Shown in pieces: positions 7,590 to 14,624 of a stretch of DNA of 44,799 nt (its first letter is position 1; the number at the start of each line of letters is the position of its first letter). A model generated the notes under the pieces. That model saw only the letters and a program-made list of their open reading frames with translations. It was not told the DNA's origin and made no database searches. The stretch is from a virus, in IMG/VR virus record IMGVR_UViG_3300046457_000126, positions 1-44,799 of that record. One strand, 5' to 3'. The translations under genes were made by a program, and so were the position numbers.

Positions 7590-8374
7590 AGGAGATCCGC
7601 TGCGTCGGCGTATTCGATACGCTCTTTCGCGATCGCAAAGTATTCGTGGGAGATTTCCATACCGATAAACTTGCGCTCGTGCGCCAACGCAACCGCGCCC
7701 GTTGTACCGGATCCAAGGAACGGATCGAGCACGGTGTCGCCAGGGTTGGACCAAGACAGAATGTGATCGCGCGCTATCGATTCGGGGAACGGCGCGGGAT
7801 GCCGCCCTTCGCCTTGTTGCCGGTGCGGCGGGATTTCCCACACGTTAAAGCGCTGCCCGAAATCGGCAATGATTTTGGCGTTGCCGCCGCTCACAGCTTT
7901 CGTCTTACCCGCCCTGTCGCGCACCGTACCGTGCACCGTACCGCCCGCGTGCTTGTTGGCGCGGTCTTTGATCGGGTTAAATGTCTTGGGCTTACCCTTC
8001 GTGAACACGAACATGTATTCGAAGACCGGCGCGTAACGGGTTTGAAGCGCGCCGACAGCGCTGAAGCCGCCTTTATTCCATATCATCGTGTCGTGCAAGT
8101 TGAAGCCGCAAGCGTCTTTGAAATGCAACGCTTGCCGAAAACTCGTGCCGGTTTCGCTGCCCGCGACCGTGGCGTCAGCGACGACCCAAACAACCACACC
8201 GCCAGGCTTCGTCACGCGAGCCAACTGCTCGGCGATACCCTCGAAGTCGAATGAGTAACCGTTGTACGCCCGCAGATCGTCGTACGGTGGCGACGTCACG
8301 GTCAGATCAACGCTCTCACTCACAAGCCCCCGCAGTGCGGCCAAACAGTCGGTGTTTAGGATCTCGAAACGCAC
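7586..8374 (-). CDS. DNA methyltransferase (N4-cytosine/N6-adenine type)
   Basis: A 262-aa SAM-dependent DNA methyltransferase. TSPPY at residues 27-31 is the catalytic motif and DPFLGSGTT near residue 217 is the SAM-binding motif; catalysis before SAM binding is the beta-class order. SPPY favours N4-cytosine methylation, but N6-adenine activity cannot be excluded. No restriction partner is adjacent, so it is an orphan enzyme that probably protects phage DNA or influences regulation. The GTG start at 8374 has AAGGA eight bases upstream. It is the second gene of the leftward early operon, and an operator-like site lies about 80 bases before it. Confidence 0.9.
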   Translation of the reverse strand: MRFEILNTDCLAALRGLVSESVDLTVTSPPYDDLRAYNGYSFDFEGIAEQLARVTKPGGVVVWVVADATVAGSETGTSFRQALHFKDACGFNLHDTMIWNKGGFSAVGALQTRYAPVFEYMFVFTKGKPKTFNPIKDRANKHAGGTVHGTVRDRAGKTKAVSGGNAKIIADFGQRFNVWEIPPHRQQGEGRHPAPFPESIARDHILSWSNPGDTVLDPFLGSGTTGAVALAHERKFIGMEISHEYFAIAKERIEYADAADLL

Positions 8375-8455
8375 GCTTTTTGTCCTTTTTATGAACGAGC
8401 AAAACCCCGGCTAGAGGCGGTCCACTAGCGCGAATTTTGGCTTTTGTTCGGTTTG

Positions 8456-8474
8456 TGTTAGGCTTTACCCAACA
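8456..8474. promoter_or_regulatory. Operator-like site OM, upstream of methyltransferase
   Basis: TGTTAGGCTTTACCCAACA matches the 19-bp CI/Cro operator consensus of this genome. It overlaps the stop of the Cro-like gene. A further half-site TGTTCGG lies at 8445-8451. It could modulate readthrough into the methyltransferase and primase genes. Confidence 0.6.
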
Positions 8475-8694
8475 GGGCGACAGGCAAACCGTCGGTTTTG
8501 TTCGGATAAATGCTCGGCGCGAGCTGGTGCGGGGTGACTTCCCAGCCGGTGAGTTCGGCGAGTTGCAGCACGCGGGCGTCGGGGATGCGGCCTTTCTTGA
8601 CCCATTCCCACACCGACACCCGGCCGATGTTGAGTGCACGCGCTACCTTCGCCCCGCCACCGGCCTTGTCAATTGCTTTTTCGATGATCGACAC
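8458..8694 (-). CDS. Cro-like (YdaS-type) HTH regulator
   Basis: A 78-aa protein with one helix-turn-helix: GGGAKVARALNIGRVSVWEWVKKGRIP is the Cro/YdaS signature, in which an arginine/tryptophan-containing recognition helix is followed by the VKKGRIP loop. It is divergent from the CI repressor gene and shares its operators, as Cro does in lambda-like switches. I place the start at GTG 8694, seven bases after GGAA. The frame is open as far as 8745, but that would put the start inside the operator and upstream of the expected transcription start. It is the first gene of the leftward early operon, ahead of the methyltransferase and primase. Confidence 0.82.
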   Translation of the reverse strand: MSIIEKAIDKAGGGAKVARALNIGRVSVWEWVKKGRIPDARVLQLAELTGWEVTPHQLAPSIYPNKTDGLPVALLGKA

Positions 8695-8712
8695 AGGCGT
8701 GTTCCATATAAA

Positions 8713-8754
8713 TGTTAGGGGATACCGAACATCATAGTTTGGCAACCCCTAACA
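8713..8754. promoter_or_regulatory. Twin operators between cro and cI
   Basis: Two 19-bp sites, TGTTAGGGGATACCGAACA (8713-8731) and AGTTTGGCAACCCCTAACA (8736-8754), lie 23 bases apart centre to centre in the divergent intergenic region. Each has partial two-fold symmetry around TGTTMGG-N5-CCKAACA. They cover the leftward promoter and are the expected binding sites of CI and Cro. Confidence 0.78.
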
Positions 8755-8760
8755 AGTCAA
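8731..8760 (-). promoter_or_regulatory. Leftward early promoter
   Basis: On the minus strand TTGACT (8760-8755) and TATGAT (8736-8731) form sigma70-type -35 and -10 boxes with an 18-base spacer. The second operator (8736-8754) fills the spacer, so bound repressor would block RNA polymerase. Transcription would start near 8724, upstream of the GTG of the Cro-like gene. Confidence 0.65.
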
Positions 8761-8779
8761 CATACAAATGGAGGGATGC

Positions 8780-9454
8780 ATGAAGTTGGGCGATCGGATA
8801 CGCACACTGCGCGAGGCGAAAAACCTGACGGGCACGAAGCTCGGCGAGTTGGTCGGCGTGGGGCGCGGCTCAGTCTCATCGTGGGAATCCGGCGACACCC
8901 TGCCCGCCAATACCAGATTGCCAGCGCTAGCGTCGGCGCTCGGTGTAACGGTTGATTACTTGTTAAAAGGGCACAACACCCCTCTAATTACCGAATCAAG
9001 TATTCAGCGTACAGGTAATATTCACGCACGCGAGAGTCTGACCCCCGCCGCAGGTATGCTCCCCCTGATAACCTGGGAGCAAGCCGCCACTTGGAGTGGG
9101 AAATTGAACAGTCGGCAGCAAGTTGAATGGTTGCCGTGCCAGTTGGAGCACGGATCGGATGCCTATTACCTGGAGATCGTCGGCGACAGCATGGCCGACA
9201 CGTCAGACCCCCGATCGTTTCGGGAGGGGCACATAGTCGGGGTGGATCCCGATCGCGCTGCCGAGCACCGCAGCTTCGTGATCGTGCAAGCCGGTGACGC
9301 CACCCCGGTGCTGCGCCAGCTCCTAATAGAAGGTGATTCGCGCATGCTCAAGGCGCTCAATCCTGAATGGCCGAACCGCTTCGGCCCGATGAAGGAAACC
9401 CACAAAATTCTCGGTGTCGTCTTCTGCCGAATCGACAAGCCGCTCACCTATTGA
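8780..9454 (+). CDS. cI: CI-type repressor (HTH and S24 peptidase-like)
   Basis: A 224-aa lysogeny repressor. Residues 3-62 are an HTH_3 DNA-binding domain (TKLGELVGVGRGSVSSWESG). The C-terminal half is LexA/CI S24-like with an Ala91-Gly92 cleavage-type dipeptide before LPLI, and the nucleophile Ser137 in GDSMAD. At the position where the catalytic lysine normally lies (before QLLIEGD) I see Arg179, so self-cleavage may be impaired or altered. The start is ATG 8780 because GGAGGG precedes it by four bases; the ATG at 8768 lies upstream of that site. The gene stands alone, followed by a strong terminator. It should act on the nine operators. Confidence 0.9.
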   Translation: MKLGDRIRTLREAKNLTGTKLGELVGVGRGSVSSWESGDTLPANTRLPALASALGVTVDYLLKGHNTPLITESSIQRTGNIHARESLTPAAGMLPLITWEQAATWSGKLNSRQQVEWLPCQLEHGSDAYYLEIVGDSMADTSDPRSFREGHIVGVDPDRAAEHRSFVIVQAGDATPVLRQLLIEGDSRMLKALNPEWPNRFGPMKETHKILGVVFCRIDKPLTY

Positions 9455-9472
9455 TCGATACCTAATTCGCTG

Positions 9473-9507
9473 AAAAAAGATACCCGCCATCGAGCGGGTA
9501 TTTTTTC
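9473..9507 (+). terminator. Terminator after cI
   Basis: TACCCGC (9481-9487) pairs with GCGGGTA (9494-9500), followed by six T at 9501-9506. A run of six A at 9473-9478 precedes the stem. This is a classic intrinsic terminator that separates cI from the rightward early promoter. Confidence 0.9.
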
Positions 9508-9515
9508 GTATTTTT

Positions 9516-9579
9516 TGTTAGGCAACGCTTGACAAGTGTTCGGCGCTGGCCTACATTACATGTCAGGCGTTACCGAACA
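9516..9579. promoter_or_regulatory. Three operators on the rightward early promoter
   Basis: Three 19-bp sites follow one another: TGTTAGGCAACGCTTGACA (9516-9534), TGTTCGGCGCTGGCCTACA (9537-9555) and TGTCAGGCGTTACCGAACA (9561-9579), with starts 21 and 24 bases apart. The first overlaps the -35 box and the second the -10 box of the promoter at 9529-9557. Three tandem sites resemble the tripartite operators of lambdoid switches. Confidence 0.8.
9529..9557 (+). promoter_or_regulatory. Rightward early promoter
   Basis: A consensus TTGACA (9529-9534) and TACATT (9552-9557) are separated by exactly 17 bases. Transcription should start near 9564 and read the whole rightward operon from 9608. Overlap with repressor operators indicates repression in the lysogen. 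Confidence 0.85.
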
Positions 9580-9607
9580 AGACAGCGCCACAAATCAGGA
9601 GACAACC

Positions 9608-9769
9608 ATGGCACGCATTCGCAGCGGTATGAGCAACGACGCGCAAGACATCCTCGAACTGATGCGCCTCGCGGTTGGCGGCGCGGGCACCTTGACGCAG
9701 CACCTGCTGCGCGAATACGCCGCCCGAATCATCGGCTCGGGTGTCCGCAGCGAACTCGGCGGCTGCTGA
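9608..9769 (+). CDS. Small early protein, first gene of rightward operon
   Basis: A 53-aa protein, mostly helical in character (QDILELMRLAVGGAGTL), with no recognised domain. The start is ATG 9608 after CAGGAG. It lies just after the operator-controlled promoter, so it is the first product made on induction or infection. First-position early genes often encode antitermination or host-takeover factors, but nothing in this sequence proves that. Confidence 0.7.
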   Translation: MARIRSGMSNDAQDILELMRLAVGGAGTLTQHLLREYAARIIGSGVRSELGGC

Positions 9770-9770
9770 C

Positions 9771-9842
9771 GTGGGCGGGATTTACATCGGCGCCGGCGTG
9801 GTTGTCAGCCTTTGGATTGTCCTTTCACCCTTTTTTAACTAG
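9771..9842 (+). CDS. Tiny putative membrane peptide (23 aa)
   Basis: GTG at 9771 opens a 23-codon frame ending TAG at 9842. Its product is almost wholly hydrophobic (GGIYIGAGVVVSLWIVLSPFF), enough for one membrane span. It begins two bases after the previous stop, and its stop precedes the AGGAG of the next gene. The coding call rests on its compact fit between genes and hydrophobic pattern; it could be chance. Confidence 0.4.
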   Translation: MGGIYIGAGVVVSLWIVLSPFFN

Positions 9843-9850
9843 GAGCCTTT

Positions 9851-10456
9851 ATGTCACTTGAAGCCCTGCTTGCTGAAAATACCATCGCCCTCGACCGCCT
9901 GACTGCGGCGCTCGAAGCGGCGGGCGCCATCGCCACGGCGTCAACCCCGAACGCGAAATCGCGGAAGGCTGACACCGAGAACGACAACGCCGCCGTCAAG
10001 GCTGTTGTGAAGGCGCAGAAGGAACTCGCGGAGAAGGAAGCAAAAAAGCCGGAAGCGGTGAACACGCTGAATACGATTCACCCGCCTGTCGAGACATCTG
10101 GCGAAGCGTCGACACCGGCCCAGGCGACCGAATCCGCCGCTGCGGTTGAAGTCGCGCTGCAACCCTGGGCTGAGAAGACCGCCGCGCTCTACGGTCAACT
10201 GAAAGACGGTGAGCCGTCGCTCGACAACGTGCGCAAGGCCGTGCTCGGCATCAACTCGCTGCTCGGGCAACCCGCCGGACGCGAACAGGCAACCGCGCTG
10301 CTCGGTCGCTTCGGCGCCAAGGCCGTGACGTTCAAGCCGGAAATACCGGACAAGCCCGGTCTGAACGCCGACCAGTTCCCGGCAGTGTTCGCGATGGCGC
10401 TCGAAGTGCTGGCCGGTCGTCTCGACGTGACCGCATCGATGGAAGGTGCAGCGTGA
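9851..10456 (+). CDS. Early protein with Ala/Lys-rich linker, unknown function
   Basis: A 201-aa protein with a short N-terminal helix (residues 1-30), a low-complexity charged linker rich in Ala, Glu and Lys (residues about 30-95), and a more regular C-terminal domain (about 100-195) with a helical LDNVRKAVLGINSLL and a TALLGRFGAKAVTFK segment. It directly precedes the DUF2800 nuclease and shares its operon. Proteins of this size and place occur in phage recombination cassettes, but I cannot assign a function. AGGAG precedes the ATG. The next gene overlaps its stop. Confidence 0.72.
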   Translation: MSLEALLAENTIALDRLTAALEAAGAIATASTPNAKSRKADTENDNAAVKAVVKAQKELAEKEAKKPEAVNTLNTIHPPVETSGEASTPAQATESAAAVEVALQPWAEKTAALYGQLKDGEPSLDNVRKAVLGINSLLGQPAGREQATALLGRFGAKAVTFKPEIPDKPGLNADQFPAVFAMALEVLAGRLDVTASMEGAA

Positions 10457-10539
10457 ACGACTTCGACCCCCTGTGGGTTGCACTCGGCATCAAGCGCCGC
10501 GTGTGGACCCCGCCGCCCGCACCGAAGGAGCAGTCATGA
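10453..10539 (+). CDS. 28-aa protein upstream of DUF2800 gene
   Basis: GTG at 10453 overlaps the previous stop (GTGA), and its TGA overlaps the ATG of the nuclease gene (ATGA). The product (start MNDFDPLWVALGIKRR, Pro-rich tail) is short but the double overlap is typical of real coupled genes in this operon. Function unknown; it may only maintain translational coupling. Confidence 0.5.
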   Translation: MNDFDPLWVALGIKRRVWTPPPAPKEQS

Positions 10540-11822
10540 GCGACGTAATTGAACGCGCACACGCGCTGTTCTCGCCGTCATCGGCCGCGACCTGGATCAA
10601 CTGCAAGGCGTCGACCGCCGCGCAGATCGGCCAGCCCGACGACAGCAGCGAGTTCGCCGACGACGGCAGCGCGTCGCACGAGTTGGCGAAGTGGTGTCTC
10701 GATGCCGGCAACGACGCGGCGGCTTACATCGGCCGCGTGATCAAGATCGGCGACCGCGAGTTCGACGTCGACGACGAGCGCGCCGAGTACGTGCAACTTT
10801 ACCTCGACGACATCCGCAGCCGCAAAGCCGCGTACGAATTGACCGGCGCCACGGTGCAGATGTTCGTCGAGCAGCGCCTGTCGATCGAGCACATCACCGG
10901 CGAGAAAGGCGCGAAGGGCACGAGCGACTGCGTGCTGATCGCTTCCTGGGATGACGGCCTCGCCGAGATCTGCGTGATCGATCTGAAGTATGGGCGCGGC
11001 GTGCCGGTGTTCGCCGAGAACAACTATCAGGGAATGATCTACGCGCATGCCGCGCTGCACGAGCACAGCAACTTTTTCGACTTCACGATCGTGCGCATCG
11101 TGATCCACCAGGTGCGGCTGTCGGAGAAGCCGAGCGAGTGGGAACTCACCCCGGCCGCACTCACCGAGTGGATCTCGACGGTCGCCAAGCCGGCAGCCGA
11201 GCAGGCGCAACTGTATGTGGATTCGGTCGACTTCGTGCCGCTCGCGATGTCCGACTTCGTACCCGGCGCCGCGCAGTGCAAGTTTTGCAAAGCGAAGGCC
11301 GTTTGCCCGGCGCTGGCCGCGCATGTCGAAGCGACGATCGGTGAAGAATTCGCGGTGTTGAACAACCTCGAACCGGTTGGCGGTATCGCGGTGGAACTGC
11401 TCGGTAACGATCGCTTGGGTGAGATTTACGAATCGCTGGATCTGATCGACGGCTGGATGAAAGCGGTTCGCGGTCGCATCGAGCACGAGCTGCTTAACGG
11501 CAACCCGGTGCCCGGCCTGAAGCTGGTCCAAGGCCGGCGCGGCGCGCGCAAGTGGTCGAGCACCGACGAAGCCGAAGCGCTGCTCAAGTCGATGCGCCTG
11601 AAGCAAGACGAGATGTATCAGTTCAAGGTCATCAGCCCGACGCAAGCCGAGAAGTTGCTCGCGAAGGATTCGCCGCGCCGCTGGAAGAAAGCCGAAGCGC
11701 TGATCGTGCAACCGAACGGGTCACCGTCGGTCGCGCCTGAGTCGGACAAGCGCCCCGCGCTCGTCATCGCCCCGGTCGCGGAAGACTTCGCAGTCGTGGA
11801 TGACGGAGACGACCTGTCATGA
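10536..11822 (+). CDS. DUF2800 family PD-(D/E)XK nuclease (Cas4/RecB-like)
   Basis: A 428-aa protein of the phage DUF2800 family, related to RecB/Cas4 exonucleases. Asp131 (TSDCVLI) and Asp149-Leu-Lys151 (VIDLKYG) supply the PD-(D/E)XK core. Cys248, Cys251 and Cys257 (QCKFCKAKAVC) suggest an iron-sulfur cluster as in Cas4, with the fourth ligand probably an upstream cysteine. It would resect DNA ends during recombination-linked replication. DUF2800, DUF2815, polymerase, VRR-NUC and SNF2 helicase genes travel together in many temperate phages, and all are present here. ATG 10536 follows GAAGGAG; a longer in-frame extension upstream is unlikely. Confidence 0.88.
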   Translation: MSDVIERAHALFSPSSAATWINCKASTAAQIGQPDDSSEFADDGSASHELAKWCLDAGNDAAAYIGRVIKIGDREFDVDDERAEYVQLYLDDIRSRKAAYELTGATVQMFVEQRLSIEHITGEKGAKGTSDCVLIASWDDGLAEICVIDLKYGRGVPVFAENNYQGMIYAHAALHEHSNFFDFTIVRIVIHQVRLSEKPSEWELTPAALTEWISTVAKPAAEQAQLYVDSVDFVPLAMSDFVPGAAQCKFCKAKAVCPALAAHVEATIGEEFAVLNNLEPVGGIAVELLGNDRLGEIYESLDLIDGWMKAVRGRIEHELLNGNPVPGLKLVQGRRGARKWSSTDEAEALLKSMRLKQDEMYQFKVISPTQAEKLLAKDSPRRWKKAEALIVQPNGSPSVAPESDKRPALVIAPVAEDFAVVDDGDDLS

Positions 11823-12073
11823 CACAACGCGACCTGATCGAAATGCTGGTTGGCCACGGCCGATCCCGGGCCGAAGCAACAAAGCTGGTGAAAGCGTTCG
11901 AGGCGGAAGTCGAGCGGCGGGTGCTGAACACGAAAGAGCGCCGTGAAACGATCGCGATCCGCGCTCTGCAGGGGTTGCTCGCGGCCGACTATTTCATCGG
12001 GCAACCGGTCACCGCAGTCGAAACCGCGCTGATGCACGCCGATGCGCTGATCGCCGAACTGGACAAGCCATGA
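11819..12073 (+). CDS. Small helical early protein
   Basis: An 84-aa, largely alpha-helical protein (SRAEATKLVKAFEAEVERRVL, then ALQGLLAADYFIG). Its start overlaps the nuclease stop and its stop overlaps the next start, so it is translated as part of the same block. No domain recognised. It may be an accessory subunit of the recombination genes on either side, which is inference from context only. Confidence 0.72.
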   Translation: MTQRDLIEMLVGHGRSRAEATKLVKAFEAEVERRVLNTKERRETIAIRALQGLLAADYFIGQPVTAVETALMHADALIAELDKP

Positions 12074-12252
12074 ATGGATTTCAAATCGCAGTAATCGCGT
12101 GTTGGGTGGTCGGATTTGTGTGCAATTTAACCCGGCTATCGCAGCGGATTTCAGGGGATACGCCCGCAGCCAGAGCGTTAGCGATTTTCCTTGTGGTCGG
12201 TTTGCAGTCAATCACCCCGATCTGTCTGATTGAGGGAGGGTTCTTCAAGTGA
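12070..12252 (+). CDS. Small membrane protein (two predicted spans)
   Basis: A 60-aa protein with hydrophobic stretches at residues 4-22 and 36-56 separated by a basic, polar loop (RLSQRISGD). It probably lies in the inner membrane. It is embedded by 4-base overlaps in the recombination gene block. No family recognised; small membrane proteins like this recur through the operon. Confidence 0.65.
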   Translation: MNGFQIAVIACWVVGFVCNLTRLSQRISGDTPAARALAIFLVVGLQSITPICLIEGGFFK

Positions 12253-12440
12253 ACGCCCGACACCCGACACCCGGCCCGAATGTAATAAGCGCGAGCTTGC
12301 CGCCCGCCGCGCGCGACATGCTGGTTAGGGCGGCGTGGGAAGCGAAATTGATTGATAACCCGGCCGCGCGCACTGCTCACCTTCAGGAAGCAATCGCCCG
12401 CGTCCAATCGAAGTATCCGACATTTTTCAGGGAGTTTTAA
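12249..12440 (+). CDS. Small helical protein before DUF2815 gene
   Basis: A 63-aa protein starting at GTG 12249, overlapping the previous stop. Residues about 17-60 are amphipathic helix (ARDMLVRAAWEAKLI and TAHLQEAIARVQ). The stop is three bases before the DUF2815 start, whose GGGAG ribosome site lies within this gene. Function unknown. Confidence 0.65.
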   Translation: MNARHPTPGPNVISASLPPAARDMLVRAAWEAKLIDNPAARTAHLQEAIARVQSKYPTFFREF

Positions 12441-12442
12441 AC

Positions 12443-13033
12443 ATGGCAATCGTCAGACTGTCCAACGCGCGACTTTCGTTCCCGGCTCTGTTCGATGCCG
12501 AAGACTACGAAGGCGACGGCAAGTTCGCATACAAGGCGTCGTTCCTGATCGAAGAAGACCAGGCCGTACACGTCCAGCAGGCCGACAAGTCGTGGAAGAA
12601 AACCACGATGAAAGACGTCATCTTGTCGGTCGCCACCGAGCAATGGAAGACCAAGGCGGTAGCGTCTCTCAAGACGATCGAAGGTCAGGCGCAAAAGTTC
12701 TGCTGGCTCGATGGCGCCACGAAATCGTACGACGGCTACGAAGGCATGTTCGTGCTGACCGCCCGGCGTCCGGTCGACAAGGGACGCCCGAGGATCGTCG
12801 GTCATGACAATTCGCCGCTCACGCAATCCGACGGCAAGCCGTATGCCGGCTGCTACGTCAACGGTACGGTCGAACTTTGGGCGCAGGACAACAACTTCGG
12901 CAAGGGTATGCGCGCCACGCTGCGCGGCGTCCAGTTCCTGCGTGACGGCGACGCGTTCAGCGCCGGTGCGCCGGTGAGCGACGACGAGTTCGAGGAAATC
13001 GACGCACCGCAAACCGAAGACGAACTCGGCTAA
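12443..13033 (+). CDS. DUF2815 family ssDNA-binding protein
   Basis: A 196-aa protein of the DUF2815 family, OB-fold-like phage single-strand binding proteins. The family opening is clear (VRLSNARLSFPALF), followed by the Lys-rich central part and a conserved CYVNGTVELWAQDN block near residue 135. It should coat ssDNA made by the DUF2800 nuclease and by the helicases. The C-terminus is acidic, as in SSB tails that recruit partners. GGGAG precedes ATG 12443. Confidence 0.88.
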   Translation: MAIVRLSNARLSFPALFDAEDYEGDGKFAYKASFLIEEDQAVHVQQADKSWKKTTMKDVILSVATEQWKTKAVASLKTIEGQAQKFCWLDGATKSYDGYEGMFVLTARRPVDKGRPRIVGHDNSPLTQSDGKPYAGCYVNGTVELWAQDNNFGKGMRATLRGVQFLRDGDAFSAGAPVSDDEFEEIDAPQTEDELG

Positions 13034-13048
13034 AGATCGCGCAGGGAG

Positions 13049-13073
13049 CCCGGCGCCGCCTTTCGGCGCGGGG
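13049..13073 (+). terminator. Hairpin after DUF2815 gene
   Basis: GCGCCG (13053-13058) pairs with CGGCGC (13064-13069), and flanking CCC/GGG extend the stem around a bulged G. No T-run follows, so it may act as a weak terminator or an RNA stabiliser between the genes at 13033 and 13101. Confidence 0.45.
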
Positions 13074-13100
13074 TAACTATCACATCAAAGGAAATGCATC

Positions 13101-13940
13101 ATGGCAAAGATCAAATCAAAACTCACCGGCGACGAGTTCGACGCACCGGCGCAAGACTTCACGAACGAGCCCGACTTCGAGATCACCGACGCGGGAAACG
13201 AATTGACCGATGGCGCTGCGTCGGCACCGGCGCCGTCGGTTACGTCTGGCACGACCGACTCCACAACCGATACGTCGTCAGCGGCGCCCGTGGCCCCGAG
13301 CGATGCACCCGCTGACTCGGGAAACGTAGAAGCGTCGTCGGTTGTTGGTTCGACGAGTGGCGACGCTTCTCCCTCCACGACTGGTGCCGCTGACTTGGGA
13401 AACGTGGCTGCGTCCGATGGCTCTTTGGTGACCGGTGACGCGGGAAACCCTGCGCCTGCAGCCAGTACGGCCGATGCCGCGCCCACTGGTGACGTGGGAA
13501 ACGTGGCCCCGGTCGAGCCCTCACCGCAAACGAGCGCTGGTGCAAGTACTGTCGACGCATCATCCCCGGCCAGTTCTGCCGTGGATGCTGGTCCGGCACC
13601 GGTTGGTGACGTGGGAAACGTCGATGCAATCACCGCCCCTTCGGTCAGTGCTACGCCTGCGAGTGTCGCCGATTCCGCAGCGGCTGACGCCGCGACGCCG
13701 ATCGCTGTCGTCGCAACCCCGTCGACCGACTCGGTGAGCGCATCGCCGACCGGCGGCCCGACGGCGGGCGCCGGCTCGACGCTCGACGCGAAGGACAAGC
13801 ACGAAGTGCTCTCGATCCTCGAATCGGGCCTGGTGTCCGAGTTGGCCGATATCGTGCAGTGGACCGAGCAACTGCAGCACGCGGCCGACGCGTTCTTCAC
13901 GGCGCTGCATTCGCAGATCGACGTAGAAGCCGCGCAGTAA
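13101..13940 (+). CDS. Repetitive low-complexity early protein
   Basis: A 279-aa protein. Residues 1-25 are ordinary (KSKLTGDEFDAPAQDF). Residues about 30-215 are Ala/Ser/Thr/Pro-rich and disordered, with at least five degenerate repeats around G-[DN]-[VLA]-G-N-[VP] (GDVGNVAP, ADLGNVAA, GDAGNPAP, GDVGNVDA). The last ~50 residues return to a regular helical domain (KHEVLSILESGLVSELADIVQW). The layout suggests two small binding ends joined by a flexible repeat linker. It is bounded by hairpins. Repeat number may vary by slippage. Function unknown. Confidence 0.75.
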   Translation: MAKIKSKLTGDEFDAPAQDFTNEPDFEITDAGNELTDGAASAPAPSVTSGTTDSTTDTSSAAPVAPSDAPADSGNVEASSVVGSTSGDASPSTTGAADLGNVAASDGSLVTGDAGNPAPAASTADAAPTGDVGNVAPVEPSPQTSAGASTVDASSPASSAVDAGPAPVGDVGNVDAITAPSVSATPASVADSAAADAATPIAVVATPSTDSVSASPTGGPTAGAGSTLDAKDKHEVLSILESGLVSELADIVQWTEQLQHAADAFFTALHSQIDVEAAQ

Positions 13941-14223
13941 GACTCGACACCCGGTGTCCCCGCACCGGGCGTTGCTGAAAGGGTCGGTCACGCGGCGGCA
14001 GGCGCCGCAGATCACACCCGGGCCGATCCTTTCAGCAACGAATTTTAGTGGGCCGTTCTCTCCGTCTCGCGCCGGCAGCGCGGGTACAAAGCCCTGCGCT
14101 CGCTAACCGTCACCGCCCACACGAATGCTTTCACGGTGACGGCGTGCGCAAAACCCGAACGGCGTAAGCATTGAGGGTTAAGCCAAGGCACTGCCGTTTT
14201 AGGACACCTAACCGGATACCGAT
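13941..14223 (+). ncRNA. Structured intergenic region with three inverted repeats
   Basis: No gene fits in this 283-base gap. It holds CCCGGTG/CACCGGG (13950-13969). An 18-base stem follows, CGTTGCTGAAAGGGTCGG (13970-13987) with CCGATCCTTTCAGCAACG (14023-14040), complete apart from one G-T wobble; its 35-base loop contains a GCGGCG/CGCCGC hairpin. A third pair is CCGTCACCG (14107-14115) with CGGTGACGG (14134-14142). The wobble favours RNA function over a DNA site. It could be a strong attenuator ahead of the polymerase, a structured RNA, or a second origin element. Confidence 0.5.
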
Positions 14224-14370
14224 ATGTCACTCGATCTCATCCTAATTGCCATCCTCGTCGCGCAAGTCGGCGTGCTGGTCGGCGCCTACGCGCGCCGCAA
14301 CGTGTTCGCGGGCCTGCTCGGCGGGTTCGTGTCTTTCATCGCCGTGATTGGTATTGGGGCATTTGTATGA
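14224..14370 (+). CDS. Small membrane protein (48 aa)
   Basis: ATG 14224 opens 49 codons ending TGA 14370, which overlaps the next ATG (ATGA). The product has two hydrophobic segments (LDLILIAILVAQVGVLVGAY and VFAGLLGGFVSFIAVIGIGAFV) separated by ARRN, so it is probably a two-span inner-membrane hairpin. No strong ribosome site is seen. No family recognised. Confidence 0.6.
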   Translation: MSLDLILIAILVAQVGVLVGAYARRNVFAGLLGGFVSFIAVIGIGAFV

Positions 14371-14624
14371 ACTACGGAAGTTGGACTGACGAAGAACTGC
14401 GCCGCGCGCTTGGCACAAACCCCGACGACGCTGACGCCACGGCCGAAGCCGGGCGGCGGTTCACGACTGTCGATGAGCCGGATCAGAACGAGATCGACGA
14501 ACTGAATAGACAGATCGAGTCGCTGGAATCCGAGAACGACGATCTGCGCGGATCGCTACGTGAGACGCAGGAAGACTGCGACGCGCTCGAAGCCGAACTG
14601 AACGAGTTGAAAGAGCGGGCATGA
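14367..14624 (+). CDS. Coiled-coil protein upstream of DNA polymerase
   Basis: An 85-aa acidic protein. Residues about 40-84 form a continuous heptad coiled coil (IDELNRQIESLESENDDLRG, then TQEDCDALEAELNELKE). Start and stop both overlap neighbours by four bases, so it is translationally coupled to the DNA polymerase. A dimeric accessory or bridging protein for the replisome is possible but unproven. Confidence 0.72.
   Translation: MNYGSWTDEELRRALGTNPDDADATAEAGRRFTTVDEPDQNEIDELNRQIESLESENDDLRGSLRETQEDCDALEAELNELKERA

Noticed and set aside
7586-8374. Restriction-modification system
   Set aside because: Only the methyltransferase is present; adjacent genes are a regulator and a primase, and no restriction endonuclease is seen beside it.
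12246-12254. AAGTGAACG on the plus strand at the start of a 63-aa gene
   Set aside because: It resembles the late motif but lacks the first T of TAAGTGAACG and arises from a stop/GTG overlap in the early operon.
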